Shown here: positions 7,443 through 14,782 of the stretch, piece by piece
Numbering within the stretch: the first letter of the stretch is position 1
How the letters are laid out: the number at the start of each line of letters is the position of its first letter
Origin: a virus
Strand: one strand, 5' to 3'
Virus record (IMG/VR): IMGVR_UViG_3300046713_000250
Coordinates: 1-64,000 of that record
Length of the DNA stretch: 64,000 nt
Notes under the pieces: generated by a model
Told to the model about the DNA's origin: nothing
Seen by the model: only the letters and a program-made list of their open reading frames with translations
The model's database searches: none
Program-made: the position numbers and the translations under genes

Positions 7443-9075
7443 GGTCGATCTCGCCGCTCATGCCGGTGCTCGCGCGGTAGGCCTGCTCGGCCGCTGCCTC
7501 GGCCGCGCGGGCCACGCGCTGATCGCGGGTGTTCTCGGACACGTCGCGTGGCGGGGTCCAGTGGGCCGAGGCGATCCGGGCCGCATAGAAGAGCGTGTCG
7601 GCCATGTCGTCGCGCGCCCACATCGGGAAGCCCGCGATCTCGTCCTCCCAGTCGTCGCGCCAGGGCACGTAGTCCGGCCAGTGCACGGTGTGGGCACGGA
7701 CCCGGTTGGCCGCCGGGATGGAGCGCGTGATCTTGTCGGTGTCCGGCGCGACCGGCTGGATCCGCAGACCGAGCTGGGTGGCGTCGCGGACCAGCGTGCT
7801 GGAGATGAACGACTTCTCGACGTAGACGTCCGGGCACGCCCACCGCTTGCACATCGGAGCGACCAGCGTCCAGTGCTCCTCTTCACCGAGGCGAGCCCGC
7901 TTCATGTCCAGCAGCACGAGCCGCCCGTTGCCGGTGATCCCCCACACCGAGACGACCGTGTAGTCCGCGCTGGTCTTCTTGCTCGCCGCCAGGTCGACGG
8001 TGATGAACCGGACCATGTCCGCGACGAAGAAGCGCACGCCCTCGATGTTGATCTGAGCGCCGAGCAGCGCATCATGCCGGGTGCGGTCCGGCTGCATGAA
8101 CGACCAGTAGCGGAAATCCGACCGGGCGAACAGGTTGCCCTCGGCCGCGACCGGCACCTGCATGTAGATCGAATTCCACACGTACATCGACCGCTTGGCC
8201 TTCAGGCCGAGGAACCATCCGGCGGGCCGGTTGCGGACGCTGATCAGCTCGCCGTTCGGGTGGAACACCGACGCACCGTCGCTGCCGCGGACGCGGGCCG
8301 ACGCCTCGTCACGCACCGCGGGGATGCGCAGCACGTTCCACTCGCCGGGCTCCTCGGCCAGCAGCCGGCCGGCCAGGTCGTCGGAGTGCCAGCGGGTCAT
8401 CATCAGCACCACGCGGAACTGATCCGACGCGCGGGTCATGGCGTTCGACTCCCACCAGTCCCAGCAGCGTTTCCGGTACGTGGACGACTCCGCCTCGGCG
8501 CGGCCCTTCAGCGGGTCGTCGATGATCAGCAGGTCCACGGCCTCGGAGGTCAGGCCGCCGTCGATGCCGACCGACAGGACCACGCCGCCCGCAGTGGTCT
8601 CGAACCGGTCGACCGCGCGGCTGTCCGGCGCCAGGGCGATGCCGAGCTCGGGGTGCGCCTCGATCATGCGACGGATCCAGCGGCCCCATCGCTCGGCCTT
8701 CTCGGCGGAGTAGACCACGATCGCGATCCGCAGGCTCGGATCCTGCGCGAGCAGCCAGAGCGGGAACCAGCAGGACGCGCGGGTCGACTTGCCCTCCTGC
8801 GGCGGGACGAAAATCATCTGCCGGCCCGAGGCGCCGCCCGCGTCGGCCAGGTCGACCAGGGCCTCGTCGATGGCGTCCAGTGCCGGCGTCTGCCTGGTCT
8901 TGACGAAGTATGCCTTCGCCAGTGCGCCGGGCGTGGGGTAGCGCTGCCGGAACTCCGAGCGGGACAGCTCAGCCGTCTTGCGCTGCACGTCCTGGATCCG
9001 CTCCAGCTTTCCGATCAAGCTGAGCAGTTCGGCGTCGGAACTCGTCGAGAGCTTCCCGGAGAAGTCGATCGACAT
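7423..9075 (-). CDS. terL: Terminase large subunit
   Basis: This 550-residue ATPase-nuclease packages DNA through the portal. The ATPase half has a Walker A variant VPPQEGKST (near residue 90), Walker B DLLIIDDP (near 185) and a coupling motif LMMTRWHSDDLAG. The RNase H-like nuclease half has ITVDLAASKKTSADYT as the first acidic motif, an internal YVEKSF and a late RDDMADTLFYAARI acidic residue. The length is typical. The start overlaps the 3' end of the small terminase gene by 107 nt in another frame. The gene is recognisable throughout with no frameshift. Confidence 0.93.
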   Translation of the reverse strand: MSIDFSGKLSTSSDAELLSLIGKLERIQDVQRKTAELSRSEFRQRYPTPGALAKAYFVKTRQTPALDAIDEALVDLADAGGASGRQMIFVPPQEGKSTRASCWFPLWLLAQDPSLRIAIVVYSAEKAERWGRWIRRMIEAHPELGIALAPDSRAVDRFETTAGGVVLSVGIDGGLTSEAVDLLIIDDPLKGRAEAESSTYRKRCWDWWESNAMTRASDQFRVVLMMTRWHSDDLAGRLLAEEPGEWNVLRIPAVRDEASARVRGSDGASVFHPNGELISVRNRPAGWFLGLKAKRSMYVWNSIYMQVPVAAEGNLFARSDFRYWSFMQPDRTRHDALLGAQINIEGVRFFVADMVRFITVDLAASKKTSADYTVVSVWGITGNGRLVLLDMKRARLGEEEHWTLVAPMCKRWACPDVYVEKSFISSTLVRDATQLGLRIQPVAPDTDKITRSIPAANRVRAHTVHWPDYVPWRDDWEDEIAGFPMWARDDMADTLFYAARIASAHWTPPRDVSENTRDQRVARAAEAAAEQAYRASTGMSGEIDLSRAQW

Positions 9076-9457
9076 CGCTCTCCCCGATCTGCACCTGGAG
9101 CGGAGCCTTCTCGCCGGTGAGGTCGCCGATCTGGCTGATGATCAGACGCGCCTCGCGCATCATCTTCTCGTCGCCGGCGAGCGCCTTGACCATAGCGACC
9201 TTGAGCAGGTCGGTCAGCCGGTCCAGCGACTCCTGCCGGTAGAGGGCGATCTCGTCGTAGGCGAGCGACTGGTGCTCCTGGAGCAGAGCCTTGACCGCTG
9301 CGTGGGCCGCACTCTTGCCGGAGTAGCCCGCCTCTTCGGCAACGGCATCCCACGTCCACCCAGCCCGGCGGAGCTCAGCCGCGCGGCGCCGCTTCTCGTA
9401 CGTCTCTGCCTGCTTGGCCGGCGGGTGAGTCACGTTGCGTGGCGTCTGGCTGCCCAT
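8969..9457 (-). CDS. terS: Terminase small subunit
   Basis: This 162-residue protein directly precedes the large terminase. An N-terminal helix-turn-helix (RRAAELRRAGWTWDAVAEEAGYSGKSAAHAAV) should bind the packaging site. The helical rest (IALYRQESLDRLTDLLKVAMVKAL) matches the oligomerisation region of terminase small subunits. The ATG at 9457 has AGGAGAGG about 8 nt upstream. A GTG at 9463 is an alternative start. It is the first gene after a promoter candidate at 9480-9508. Confidence 0.85.
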   Translation of the reverse strand: MGSQTPRNVTHPPAKQAETYEKRRRAAELRRAGWTWDAVAEEAGYSGKSAAHAAVKALLQEHQSLAYDEIALYRQESLDRLTDLLKVAMVKALAGDEKMMREARLIISQIGDLTGEKAPLQVQIGESDVDRLLREALDEFRRRTAQLDRKAGADPGRAAQDG

Positions 9458-9479
9458 GAACACACCTCTCCTGCGCGGA

Positions 9480-9508
9480 ATTCTGGCACAGACTTAATCG
9501 TCCGACAA
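9480..9508 (-). promoter_or_regulatory. Candidate promoter of terminase/head operon
   Basis: On the minus strand TTGTCG (9503-9508) and CAGAAT (9480-9485) are separated by 17 bp, just upstream of the terminase small subunit and just downstream of a terminator-like hairpin. This is the only gap of its size between the small-gene cluster and the packaging genes. It lacks the TACAGT -10 and operator half-sites of the other phage promoters, which suits separate (late) control. Confidence 0.5.
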
Positions 9509-9518
9509 ACCTCACCAG

Positions 9519-9539
9519 CGAAAACGGGCCGAACGGCCC
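9519..9539 (-). terminator. Intrinsic terminator after DUF6221-like gene
   Basis: Read on the minus strand, GGGCC-GTTC-GGCCC (9526-9539) is followed by GTTTTCG. It is a short GC stem with a four-T run, placed directly after the stop codon at 9540. It separates the upstream small-gene operon from the packaging promoter. Confidence 0.55.
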
Positions 9540-9899
9540 TCAGGCGCACCACTCTTCCCGCCACCCGTCCTGCCCGGCGTACGGCCGGGCTTCGAGCTGG
9601 GCGAGCCACTGCGCGGTCTCGTTGGTCTCGTCGTCGGCCAGTTCGCTCTCGATCCAGGCGAGCCGTTCCCGCTTGGCCTGGACCTCGGCCAGCACGAACC
9701 GCGGTACGGCAAAGCGGCGGATCATCGCCGCTGCGGCATCGCCAAACGTCGTGGTCGGTAGGGCGCGATCGGTGAGCCAGTCGGCGTCCTCGAAGCCGCC
9801 GTCCTGGCCGCAGTCATCAGCGATGGCAGCCAGCGCCACCTGCTCGTCCACGTCCACGCATCGGCGCACGAACGCAAACAGCTCATCCACGTCGCTCAC
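9540..9899 (-). CDS. DUF6221-like protein
   Basis: This 119-residue protein starts at a GTG whose GTGA overlaps the previous stop. The pattern VDELFAFVRRCVDVDEQVALAA at the N-terminus and RRFAVPRFVLAEVQAKRERLAWIE near residue 80 matches the DUF6221 family. That family is widespread in actinobacteria and their mobile elements and has no known function. Here the usual HIARHDP motif is changed to IRRFAVP. It is the last gene before the terminator and terminase promoter. Confidence 0.7.
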   Translation of the reverse strand: MSDVDELFAFVRRCVDVDEQVALAAIADDCGQDGGFEDADWLTDRALPTTTFGDAAAAMIRRFAVPRFVLAEVQAKRERLAWIESELADDETNETAQWLAQLEARPYAGQDGWREEWCA

Positions 9900-10096
9900 C
9901 GCGTCGCCATCCGGCCATTGACCCACTCCGCATGCGCCCGCATGATCGCGTCCACCGGGTAGAGCGCGGCCCGGCGGCCGCGGCGGCCGTACTCCGTGCC
10001 GACGGTGGCCACGTCCCGCAGGCGCCGGGCCAGCTCGCGGCGCGGGATCGGCGGGCTCATCGCCTGCGCCGCGTCCGAGATCGTCATGCCGCTCAT
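9896..10096 (-). CDS. Small helix-turn-helix protein
   Basis: A 66-residue protein from an ATG overlapping the preceding TGA. The segment ISDAAQAMSPPIPRRELARRLRDV followed by RGRRAALYPVDAIMRAH resembles the winged HTH used by small excisionase/MerR-like phage proteins. It may regulate or act as an architectural DNA-binding protein. No operator identified. Confidence 0.6.
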   Translation of the reverse strand: MSGMTISDAAQAMSPPIPRRELARRLRDVATVGTEYGRRGRRAALYPVDAIMRAHAEWVNGRMATR

Positions 10097-10242
10097 GCCG
10101 ACTGCGCCCCCTGCTCGCGCAACGGCCGGACCGGGCCGTTGTCGATCGCGCCCCAGTCGCACGTCCGGCAGACCAGCGTCGTCGTGCCCGCGAGCACGTA
10201 CAGCACGCGGGTGCGGCAGAGGGAACAGCGGACCTTCTTCAC
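10093..10242 (-). CDS. Zinc-ribbon miniprotein
   Basis: A 49-residue product from a GTG that overlaps the previous stop (AGGTGA). It begins MKKVRCSLCRTRVLYV and has a second knuckle LVCRTCDWG, giving a CxxC...CxxC zinc ribbon with a 17-residue loop. It is translationally coupled on both sides. The function is unknown; zinc ribbons of this size often bind DNA or protein. Confidence 0.65.
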   Translation of the reverse strand: MKKVRCSLCRTRVLYVLAGTTTLVCRTCDWGAIDNGPVRPLREQGAQSA

Positions 10243-10364
10243 CTGCGTCCCCGATCGACCTCGATCTGCCTGAGCTTGTCCAGGACGGCGATGATCACGG
10301 CACCGGTCAGGCCGCCGGTCAGCGCGATCAGGGCGGCGATCTGGAGGAACAGCGTCCAGGTCAC
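10239..10364 (-). CDS. 41-residue single-span membrane protein
   Basis: Starts at a GTG (10364) shortly after the globin gene and ends in a TGA that overlaps the GTG of the zinc-ribbon gene. The sequence MTWTLFLQIAALIALTGG is followed by GAVIIAVLDKLRQI and a basic tail. It therefore has one hydrophobic span of about 25 residues with a cytoplasmic basic end. One of several tiny membrane proteins in this cluster. Function unknown. Confidence 0.6.
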   Translation of the reverse strand: MTWTLFLQIAALIALTGGLTGAVIIAVLDKLRQIEVDRGRR

Positions 10365-10367
10365 GGG

Positions 10368-11339
10368 CTATCCCTGAGTGGCCCGGGGGAAGCGCGGCGC
10401 GACGAATCCCGAGCGGAACTGCTCGGTAAGCATGGCCGCTGCGGCGTAGTCGTACGCCTGACCCCATGCCTCGGTGTACTCGGGCTTCCACTTGCCGCCG
10501 GCGACCCGCACCAGCGTGGTGAACAGCGCATCCTTCACCGCGGCGTACTCCTCCAGCGTCGCGCCGCGGATCGTACCGTCCTGGCGGATGAAGCTCGCGT
10601 GCGCCCGGCCGAACGAGGCGAGTGCCTGATCGAGGTGCTTCATCTTCTCCGCGTCGCCCGGGTCGTACAGGCCGGCCAGCGCGGTCAGCGCCTTGAGCAG
10701 ACGGTCACGCTGGACCGCGCCCTTGTGGTCCGAGCCGAAGTCGCCCTGCGTCGGGTTGCCGGGGAACAGGGTCATCAGCTGCGGATGGGCGCGCAGCAGG
10801 GCCGAGTAAAACAGCCGGACCACCTCGTCGCCCTGGTCGCCGAGCAGCTTCACCGACTCCTGGAGCAGGTCGTTGATACCGGGCATGAAGCCGCGTCCTC
10901 CGCATTCCTGGCAGTCGGTCCGGAACTGGCTGATCAACGGCTGCGGCGGCACCGCCGCGAGGCGCGCGAACGGCGTCTGCCTGACCGGGATCTCGGCGGT
11001 CGTGGCCGCCGGGATGCCCTCGGACGCCCACCGGCGCTCGTCCTCGTCGCCGACGACCGGACCGGCGTACGGCATCTTGGCCGGCTCCTCGTCGTGCACC
11101 ACGCCGAACGATTCGGTCGCCGCCGCCACGTCGGCCATCGACTCGGCCCGGACGATCGCCTGCGGGTCCTGCTCGTCTGGCTCGGCCGGTACGGCCAAGA
11201 CCTCGGTAACGCTCTCGTCGGACATGGTCTCCTGCTTTCGTCTCCCGAACATCCTTCGTCCCATCATCACCAGCGGCGGCACGGTCAGTGCCAGCACGAG
11301 CGCCGCGCCCAGCGCCCATGCCGCCGGATCATCCCACAC
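10368..11339 (-). CDS. Membrane-anchored globin-domain protein
   Basis: This is a 323-residue protein. Residues 8-26 form one membrane span (AWALGAALVLALTVPPLVMM) followed by basic RRMFGRRK. A charged linker and a CQECGGRGF motif (near 155) follow. The rest, about 165-310, has the globin pattern: VVRLFYSALLRAHPQLMTLFP for helices B-C, RDRLLKALTALAG for E, and LASFGRAHASF with a His in the proximal F8 position. KWKPEYTEAWGQAYDYAAAAM follows for G-H. The GTG at 11339 overlaps the previous stop but has no good SD. An in-frame ATG at 11225 has AGGAG at ideal spacing and would give a soluble 285-residue form. In families of this kind the domain binds haem and O2/NO; the phage role is unknown. Confidence 0.82.
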   Translation of the reverse strand: MWDDPAAWALGAALVLALTVPPLVMMGRRMFGRRKQETMSDESVTEVLAVPAEPDEQDPQAIVRAESMADVAAATESFGVVHDEEPAKMPYAGPVVGDEDERRWASEGIPAATTAEIPVRQTPFARLAAVPPQPLISQFRTDCQECGGRGFMPGINDLLQESVKLLGDQGDEVVRLFYSALLRAHPQLMTLFPGNPTQGDFGSDHKGAVQRDRLLKALTALAGLYDPGDAEKMKHLDQALASFGRAHASFIRQDGTIRGATLEEYAAVKDALFTTLVRVAGGKWKPEYTEAWGQAYDYAAAAMLTEQFRSGFVAPRFPRATQG

Positions 11340-11502
11340 GGCGGTGTCGCTGGGCGTTCGTCGGCGGCTTGGTGCCCATTGGGGGCCACCACGGCTGGAC
11401 GTTGAGCCGGCGCATCAGGCGGCGGTCGCGCGGCCGGTCGATCCAGCAGCCGGTCAGGACGCCACCGAGGCCGGTCGGCGGAGAGATCCAATACCAGGAC
11501 AT
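11329..11502 (-). CDS. 57-residue Trp/Arg/Pro-rich protein
   Basis: Starts at an ATG overlapping the stop of the HNH gene (TGATG) and ends inside the start of the globin gene, so it is tightly coupled. The product MSWYWISPPTGLGGVLTGCW is followed by a basic RPRDRRLMRRLN segment and a Pro-rich end. No homologue recognised. Coding is supported by the overlap pattern that all neighbours share. Confidence 0.55.
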   Translation of the reverse strand: MSWYWISPPTGLGGVLTGCWIDRPRDRRLMRRLNVQPWWPPMGTKPPTNAQRHRRVG

Positions 11503-11939
11503 CACTCGTTCAGTTCCTTACGCCACTTGCGGGACCAGCGGGAGGCGTGGAAGAGCTCCCCGAAGTGCGGCACGTCGTCCTGCTTGGCCCGGCCGTCGGT
11601 CGACCACCAGCGGAACGCGTTCAGGTAGCGGCCGTTCAGGAAGCCGAGGCCGTACGCCTGCCAGCCCCGGAAAGCGATCATCTGCTCCGTCTCCGTGAAG
11701 CCGGTCCACACGTGTGCCGGGAGCCGAGCGATCACCTCGTCGGCGGTCGCGTACGGGCAGGCCGCGGCGTAGCCCTCGATGTCGTCGAGCAGGTGATGCA
11801 CCCGGCCGTGCGCGTTCGCGCAGAGAGTGAGTATCTGCGAGTCACCCCCACCGCGGGGGCAGGGTCTGACGTGGTGCGATTCGATGGGGACCTTGTCGTC
11901 GTGCTCGGCATGCACCAGGCAGTCCCGGCCGAGGATCAC
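11502..11939 (-). CDS. HNH endonuclease-like protein
   Basis: This 145-residue protein starts at a GTG overlapping the stop of the preceding tiny membrane gene. The HNH core is visible: DKVPIESHHVRPCPRGG gives the HH pair, SQILTLCANAHGRVHHLL gives the Asn and final His. The C-terminal half is rich in aromatic and basic residues (AFRWWSTDGRAKQ, ASRWSRKWRKEL). HNH proteins encoded a few genes from terminase often nick or cut DNA during packaging in HK97-like phages (family knowledge). A homing or metabolic role is also possible. Confidence 0.78.
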   Translation of the reverse strand: MILGRDCLVHAEHDDKVPIESHHVRPCPRGGGDSQILTLCANAHGRVHHLLDDIEGYAAACPYATADEVIARLPAHVWTGFTETEQMIAFRGWQAYGLGFLNGRYLNAFRWWSTDGRAKQDDVPHFGELFHASRWSRKWRKELNE

Positions 11940-12049
11940 GGCACGACCAGCGAGAGCAGGTAGACGATCGCCACCGACATGACCCCGGCGATAGCGATCA
12001 GGACGATTAGCATCAGCGCGAGAACCAGCGCGAGCAATGAGCCTTTCAA
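11936..12049 (-). CDS. 37-residue single-span membrane protein
   Basis: Starts at a TTG (12049) with AGGTGA about 10 nt upstream; an in-frame stop lies just before, so no longer start exists. The product MKGSLLALVLALMLIVLIAIAG continues VMSVAIVYLLSLVVP and is almost entirely hydrophobic. Its TGA overlaps the GTG of the HNH gene. Function unknown. Confidence 0.5.
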   Translation of the reverse strand: MKGSLLALVLALMLIVLIAIAGVMSVAIVYLLSLVVP

Positions 12050-12126
12050 CGTGATCGGTCACCTACCCACAGTGCTGCACTACCGGCCGGTATGCGCAAG
12101 ACATCGCGTCCAGTACTGCCGCATCG

Positions 12127-12489
12127 TCAGGACATCGGGACGGCATGGCCCGCTTCGAGCAACTCCAGGCCCAGGTCGAAGGTGCTGCCCTGCGGCGTGG
12201 TCACCATGACCTGACCGAGCGTCCGGCCGTGATTGTCCAGCGCGTGGGAGATCAGCGTGACTCGCTCGGGGTGATAGCTGCCGAGGGAATGTGCCCCCGC
12301 GTCGGCCAGCCGGTGGATCACCCAGAGCCGGGCCGCCTCGCCCTCGTCGGTGCTGCGGTCGGGAGCGTGCACGCCGATCAACTGGCACGTGGTCTCGAAG
12401 GTGATGTGCCAGCCGAGATGCAGCCTCAGCGTCAGAGTGTTCGCGTCGACCACGTCCAGCACGGTGGCGGGCACGGTCCGGACGGTCAC
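12127..12489 (-). CDS. Staphylococcal nuclease (SNase)-like protein
   Basis: This 120-residue protein is translated from a GTG overlapping the preceding stop. The fold pattern fits SNase/TNase: VPATVLDVVDANTLTLRLHL, then LIGVHAPDRSTDEGEAARLWV, ISHALDNHGRTLGQVMV and FDLGLELLEAGHAVP. The canonical catalytic Arg and Asp/Glu are only partly evident: DAN replaces DGDT, and GR of NHGR is kept. It may therefore be a weak or inactive nuclease or a nucleic-acid-binding OB-fold. No signal peptide, unlike most secreted thermonucleases. Confidence 0.68.
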   Translation of the reverse strand: MTVRTVPATVLDVVDANTLTLRLHLGWHITFETTCQLIGVHAPDRSTDEGEAARLWVIHRLADAGAHSLGSYHPERVTLISHALDNHGRTLGQVMVTTPQGSTFDLGLELLEAGHAVPMS

Positions 12490-12596
12490 CAGATCACCTG
12501 GATCACCACGTAGGCCACGGCGGCGACGAGGAACGCCGCAGCGACCGCGATGGTCATGCCCTCCTCGGCCGTGAGCAGACGGCGGCGTCGCCTCAT
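12486..12596 (-). CDS. 36-residue membrane protein
   Basis: Begins at an ATG overlapping the previous TGA (AGATGAG). MRRRRRLLTAEEGMTIAVAA is followed by a hydrophobic stretch AAFLVAAVAYVVIQVIW, a basic N-terminus with one C-terminal membrane span. The arrangement predicts a tail-anchored or N-in protein. Unknown function; part of the same overlapping series. Confidence 0.55.
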   Translation of the reverse strand: MRRRRRLLTAEEGMTIAVAAAFLVAAVAYVVIQVIW

Positions 12597-12964
12597 CTGC
12601 TGCACCGGCTTTCCTCGGGCGGGCCCATCCACATATGACCCCCACCCTCGATCTGGCCCAGACATTTCCACAGGACCGCGGCGTCGCCCTCGGGCATCAC
12701 CGTGTCACCCCGGAACGGGGTCGGGCGGCGCGGTACGCAGAGATGCAGGTGGTCGCCGCCGGTGAACGGGCGGACCGGGGTGTCCCACCACTCCTCGGGA
12801 TCGTGGATCTCCAGCGCTCGCGCGGGTAGGACAACTGGCAATCCCGCTGCCGTGGTGACGATGATCAGGTCCCGGCCGGTGCACTCCCAGCCGGGATCAC
12901 GCAGGGACGGACCCGTCGCGCCGCACGGGCGGGACAGCGTCTGCGCCTCGACTGATTCACTCAT
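12593..12964 (-). CDS. Hypothetical protein
   Basis: A 123-residue protein, beta-rich, with RDLIIVTTAAGLPVVLPARALEIH in the middle and a DHLHLCVPRRPTPFRG segment. The end is Cys-containing (EESRCSR). Its start overlaps the stop of the upstream gene and its stop overlaps the downstream start. No family recognised. Confidence 0.6.
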   Translation of the reverse strand: MSESVEAQTLSRPCGATGPSLRDPGWECTGRDLIIVTTAAGLPVVLPARALEIHDPEEWWDTPVRPFTGGDHLHLCVPRRPTPFRGDTVMPEGDAAVLWKCLGQIEGGGHMWMGPPEESRCSR

Positions 12965-13179
12965 GCGCCACCGCTCAATCGGGTCGCCATCGCGTCGGCC
13001 TCGGCGTGCAACTGCTCGGCCGTCCTGTGCAGCCGCTCGATCTCGGCCTGCTCAGTGGGGTGGACCTCCACTTCGCATCCGGCGGCCTCCAGGATGCGGC
13101 GGGCCCTGGTGACCAGGGCCAGATCATGTGGCATGCCCGTGTTCATCGCGTCCAGGACTTTCGTGGTGATACGGACCAT
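12961..13179 (-). CDS. Small coiled-coil protein
   Basis: A 72-residue protein starting at ATG 13179 (GTG 13182 also possible). The first half is MVRITTKVLDAMNTGMPHDL. The second half is a continuous charged helix (EQAEIERLHRTAEQLHAEAD) likely to form a coiled coil. A single Cys is in AAGCEVEVH. Translationally coupled. Function unknown. Confidence 0.6.
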   Translation of the reverse strand: MVRITTKVLDAMNTGMPHDLALVTRARRILEAAGCEVEVHPTEQAEIERLHRTAEQLHAEADAMATRLSGGA

Positions 13180-13784
13180 CACGCCCCGCCGCCCATCATG
13201 GTGTCGTCTCCGAAGATCAGCCGCGCCTCACCCGTCATCCGGCCCGGCTCCAGGCGCGCCCGCGTCGGCGATCCGTCGGAGTCCGTGCAGCCGGGGAAAA
13301 AGCACTTGACCTCACCCTTGCGCTTGAGCATACGCAGGCCGTAGGTGTGGCAGTACGGGCACGCGAGCGGCTGAAGGCCGGGCAAGCTGGGCAGCGCCAC
13401 CCACGGCTCACCCTCGTCGATACCGGGCACCTGATCGGCCTGGCGGACCAGCCGCTCGAGCCCACGGGTCACCCCGCGCAGGATGAACGGCTGAGAAATC
13501 GTCACCATCGCATCCACGATGTCCAGGGCCGCGTGACCGCACACGTCGGCCGGCCGTCGCATCCGCGCGGCGCCGCGCATGGCCCGGGCGTACTCACGGG
13601 CGCCGAAGTACAGGTCGAAGTAGGCGCCGGCGGCCTGCTTGCCCCACGGCTCGGACGACTCGGGCGCGTGCCGGCCGATCGTCCCGGTGTCGGGGCCACC
13701 GTTCTCCGGTTCGACGATCAGCGGATACAGCCGATCGATCCGACCCCGCGCGTCGGACGTCGCCTCGTAGCACCGGTCCGCCAT
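13179..13784 (-). CDS. Zinc-ribbon-containing hypothetical protein
   Basis: This 201-residue protein has its start chosen at ATG 13784 because GGAG lies 6 nt upstream; in-frame ATGs at 13805 and 13817 lack one. The N-terminal two thirds are helical (YFDLYFGAREYARAMRGAAR, DIVDAMVTISQPFILRGVTR). The C-terminal third holds LACPYCHTYGLRM and VKCFFPGCTDSDG, which form a four-Cys zinc ribbon. The layout is typical of phage proteins that inspect nucleic acid, but no family is recognised. Confidence 0.65.
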   Translation of the reverse strand: MADRCYEATSDARGRIDRLYPLIVEPENGGPDTGTIGRHAPESSEPWGKQAAGAYFDLYFGAREYARAMRGAARMRRPADVCGHAALDIVDAMVTISQPFILRGVTRGLERLVRQADQVPGIDEGEPWVALPSLPGLQPLACPYCHTYGLRMLKRKGEVKCFFPGCTDSDGSPTRARLEPGRMTGEARLIFGDDTMMGGGA

Positions 13785-13823
13785 GCTCGTCTCCGTGCGC
13801 GTCATGGCCGCGATCATGGCATG

Positions 13824-14024
13824 TCAGTGCTCCGAACTGCGAGAACCGGGCGGGTACAGGTCGGCGACGATCGTGCGGATGGCCCGGATGTCCTCGATCT
13901 CCAGCACCGGGTGCGGGTCGAGCGGGAAGGCCCGGGCCCGGCAGGCGGCCCGGTCCGGCCAGAAGGTGAAGGTCGCCTCCGGGCAGGTGCACAACGGGTG
14001 CCGGTCGGGCATGTCATGGGTCAT
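13824..14024 (-). CDS. Small Cys/His-containing protein
   Basis: A 66-residue protein from an ATG overlapping the previous stop. It has a CTCPEATFTFWPDRAAC segment, potentially metal binding with the preceding His residues (MTHDMPDRHPLC), and a helical IRAIRTIVADLY. Function unknown. Confidence 0.6.
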   Translation of the reverse strand: MTHDMPDRHPLCTCPEATFTFWPDRAACRARAFPLDPHPVLEIEDIRAIRTIVADLYPPGSRSSEH

Positions 14025-14263
14025 CGGCCAACCGTATGGGTCGCGCACACGGCGTCGGGATGGTCGTACGCGCAGGCACATTGGGTGTCCCAGCCGCGCG
14101 GGTCGGCATCTACGTCCGTGGGGTCTGTCAGCTTGTCGATACGCGCCTGCAGAGCCTGCACGTGGGCCGCAAGCGTCCTGATCGGCTCGGGCAGGTCGGC
14201 CAGCAGGTCGCCCTCGGCGTCGGTGTTGTCGTTCCACCAGTGGTCGTACTCGTCCCACCTCAC
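14021..14263 (-). CDS. Small helical protein
   Basis: An 80-residue protein, MRWDEYDHWWNDNTDAEGDL, then a helix IRTLAAHVQALQARIDKL. The C-terminus holds TQCACAYDHPDAVCATH, three Cys and two His in a short stretch. It follows the HTH gene after a 25-nt gap. Function unknown. Confidence 0.6.
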   Translation of the reverse strand: MRWDEYDHWWNDNTDAEGDLLADLPEPIRTLAAHVQALQARIDKLTDPTDVDADPRGWDTQCACAYDHPDAVCATHTVGR

Positions 14264-14288
14264 CGGCAGACCTCCGTGTGCTCGGGAC

Positions 14289-14576
14289 TCACGCCGCCAT
14301 CCGATCCGGAGTGATCGGAAGGATCCACGAGTCGCCGGAGCGGGAGTCGTAGATCGTGAGCGAGGCGGTCACGTCCAGCGCCTGGGCCAGCCGGACGATC
14401 GTGGAGAACCGCGGATCGGGTACGCGGCCGGTCTCCACGCCGGACAGCCAGGACTGGTCGGCGCCCATCAGTTCTGCGAGATCCTCCTGCGACAGCCCTC
14501 GTTCCGCGCGGACGGCGACCAGCGCCTCGACCACCGCCCGCGTCTCGGGCAGGGAGTAGCCGGCACGGCCCGTCAC
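14289..14576 (-). CDS. XRE-family HTH regulator
   Basis: This 95-residue protein starts at a GTG overlapping the previous stop. The XRE/Cro helix-turn-helix spans about residues 15-65: VAVRAERGLSQEDLAELMG, then WLSGVETGRVPDP and IVRLAQALDV. A beta C-terminus (SLTIYDSRSGDSW) follows, as in HigA-type antitoxin or small repressor proteins. No toxin-like partner is evident in the flanking genes. It is a candidate for recognising the TACTG-N6-CAGTA sites of this phage, but that is a guess. Confidence 0.8.
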   Translation of the reverse strand: MTGRAGYSLPETRAVVEALVAVRAERGLSQEDLAELMGADQSWLSGVETGRVPDPRFSTIVRLAQALDVTASLTIYDSRSGDSWILPITPDRMAA

Positions 14577-14782
14577 GCCGACTCCGGGTGTCGTGGCTTG
14601 GCGGCCGGGTGATGGTCCTTGATGAACACCTGGACGGTGCCGTTCATGTAGGTCTGCCTCGTGTCGAGGTAGCACGAGCCGAACGTGTTGATCACATAGT
14701 CACCCTCGGCCACCTCGACCACCTGCCTGTCGCCGGTCTGGAGATCCTCGACGGTCACCCGGAACCAGTCGGTCACGGTCAC
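14573..14782 (-). CDS. Hypothetical 69-residue protein
   Basis: Starts at a GTG (14782) overlapping the preceding stop. MTVTDWFRVTVEDLQTGDRQ is followed by an all-beta pattern (VVEVAEGDYVINTFGSCYLD). The strand-rich sequence suits a small barrel or OB-like fold. Function unknown. Confidence 0.6.
   Translation of the reverse strand: MTVTDWFRVTVEDLQTGDRQVVEVAEGDYVINTFGSCYLDTRQTYMNGTVQVFIKDHHPAAKPRHPESA

Noticed and set aside
12080-12124. Tiny ORF MRQYWTRCLAHTGR before the small membrane gene
   Set aside because: Fourteen codons with no upstream signal; too short to support on sequence alone.
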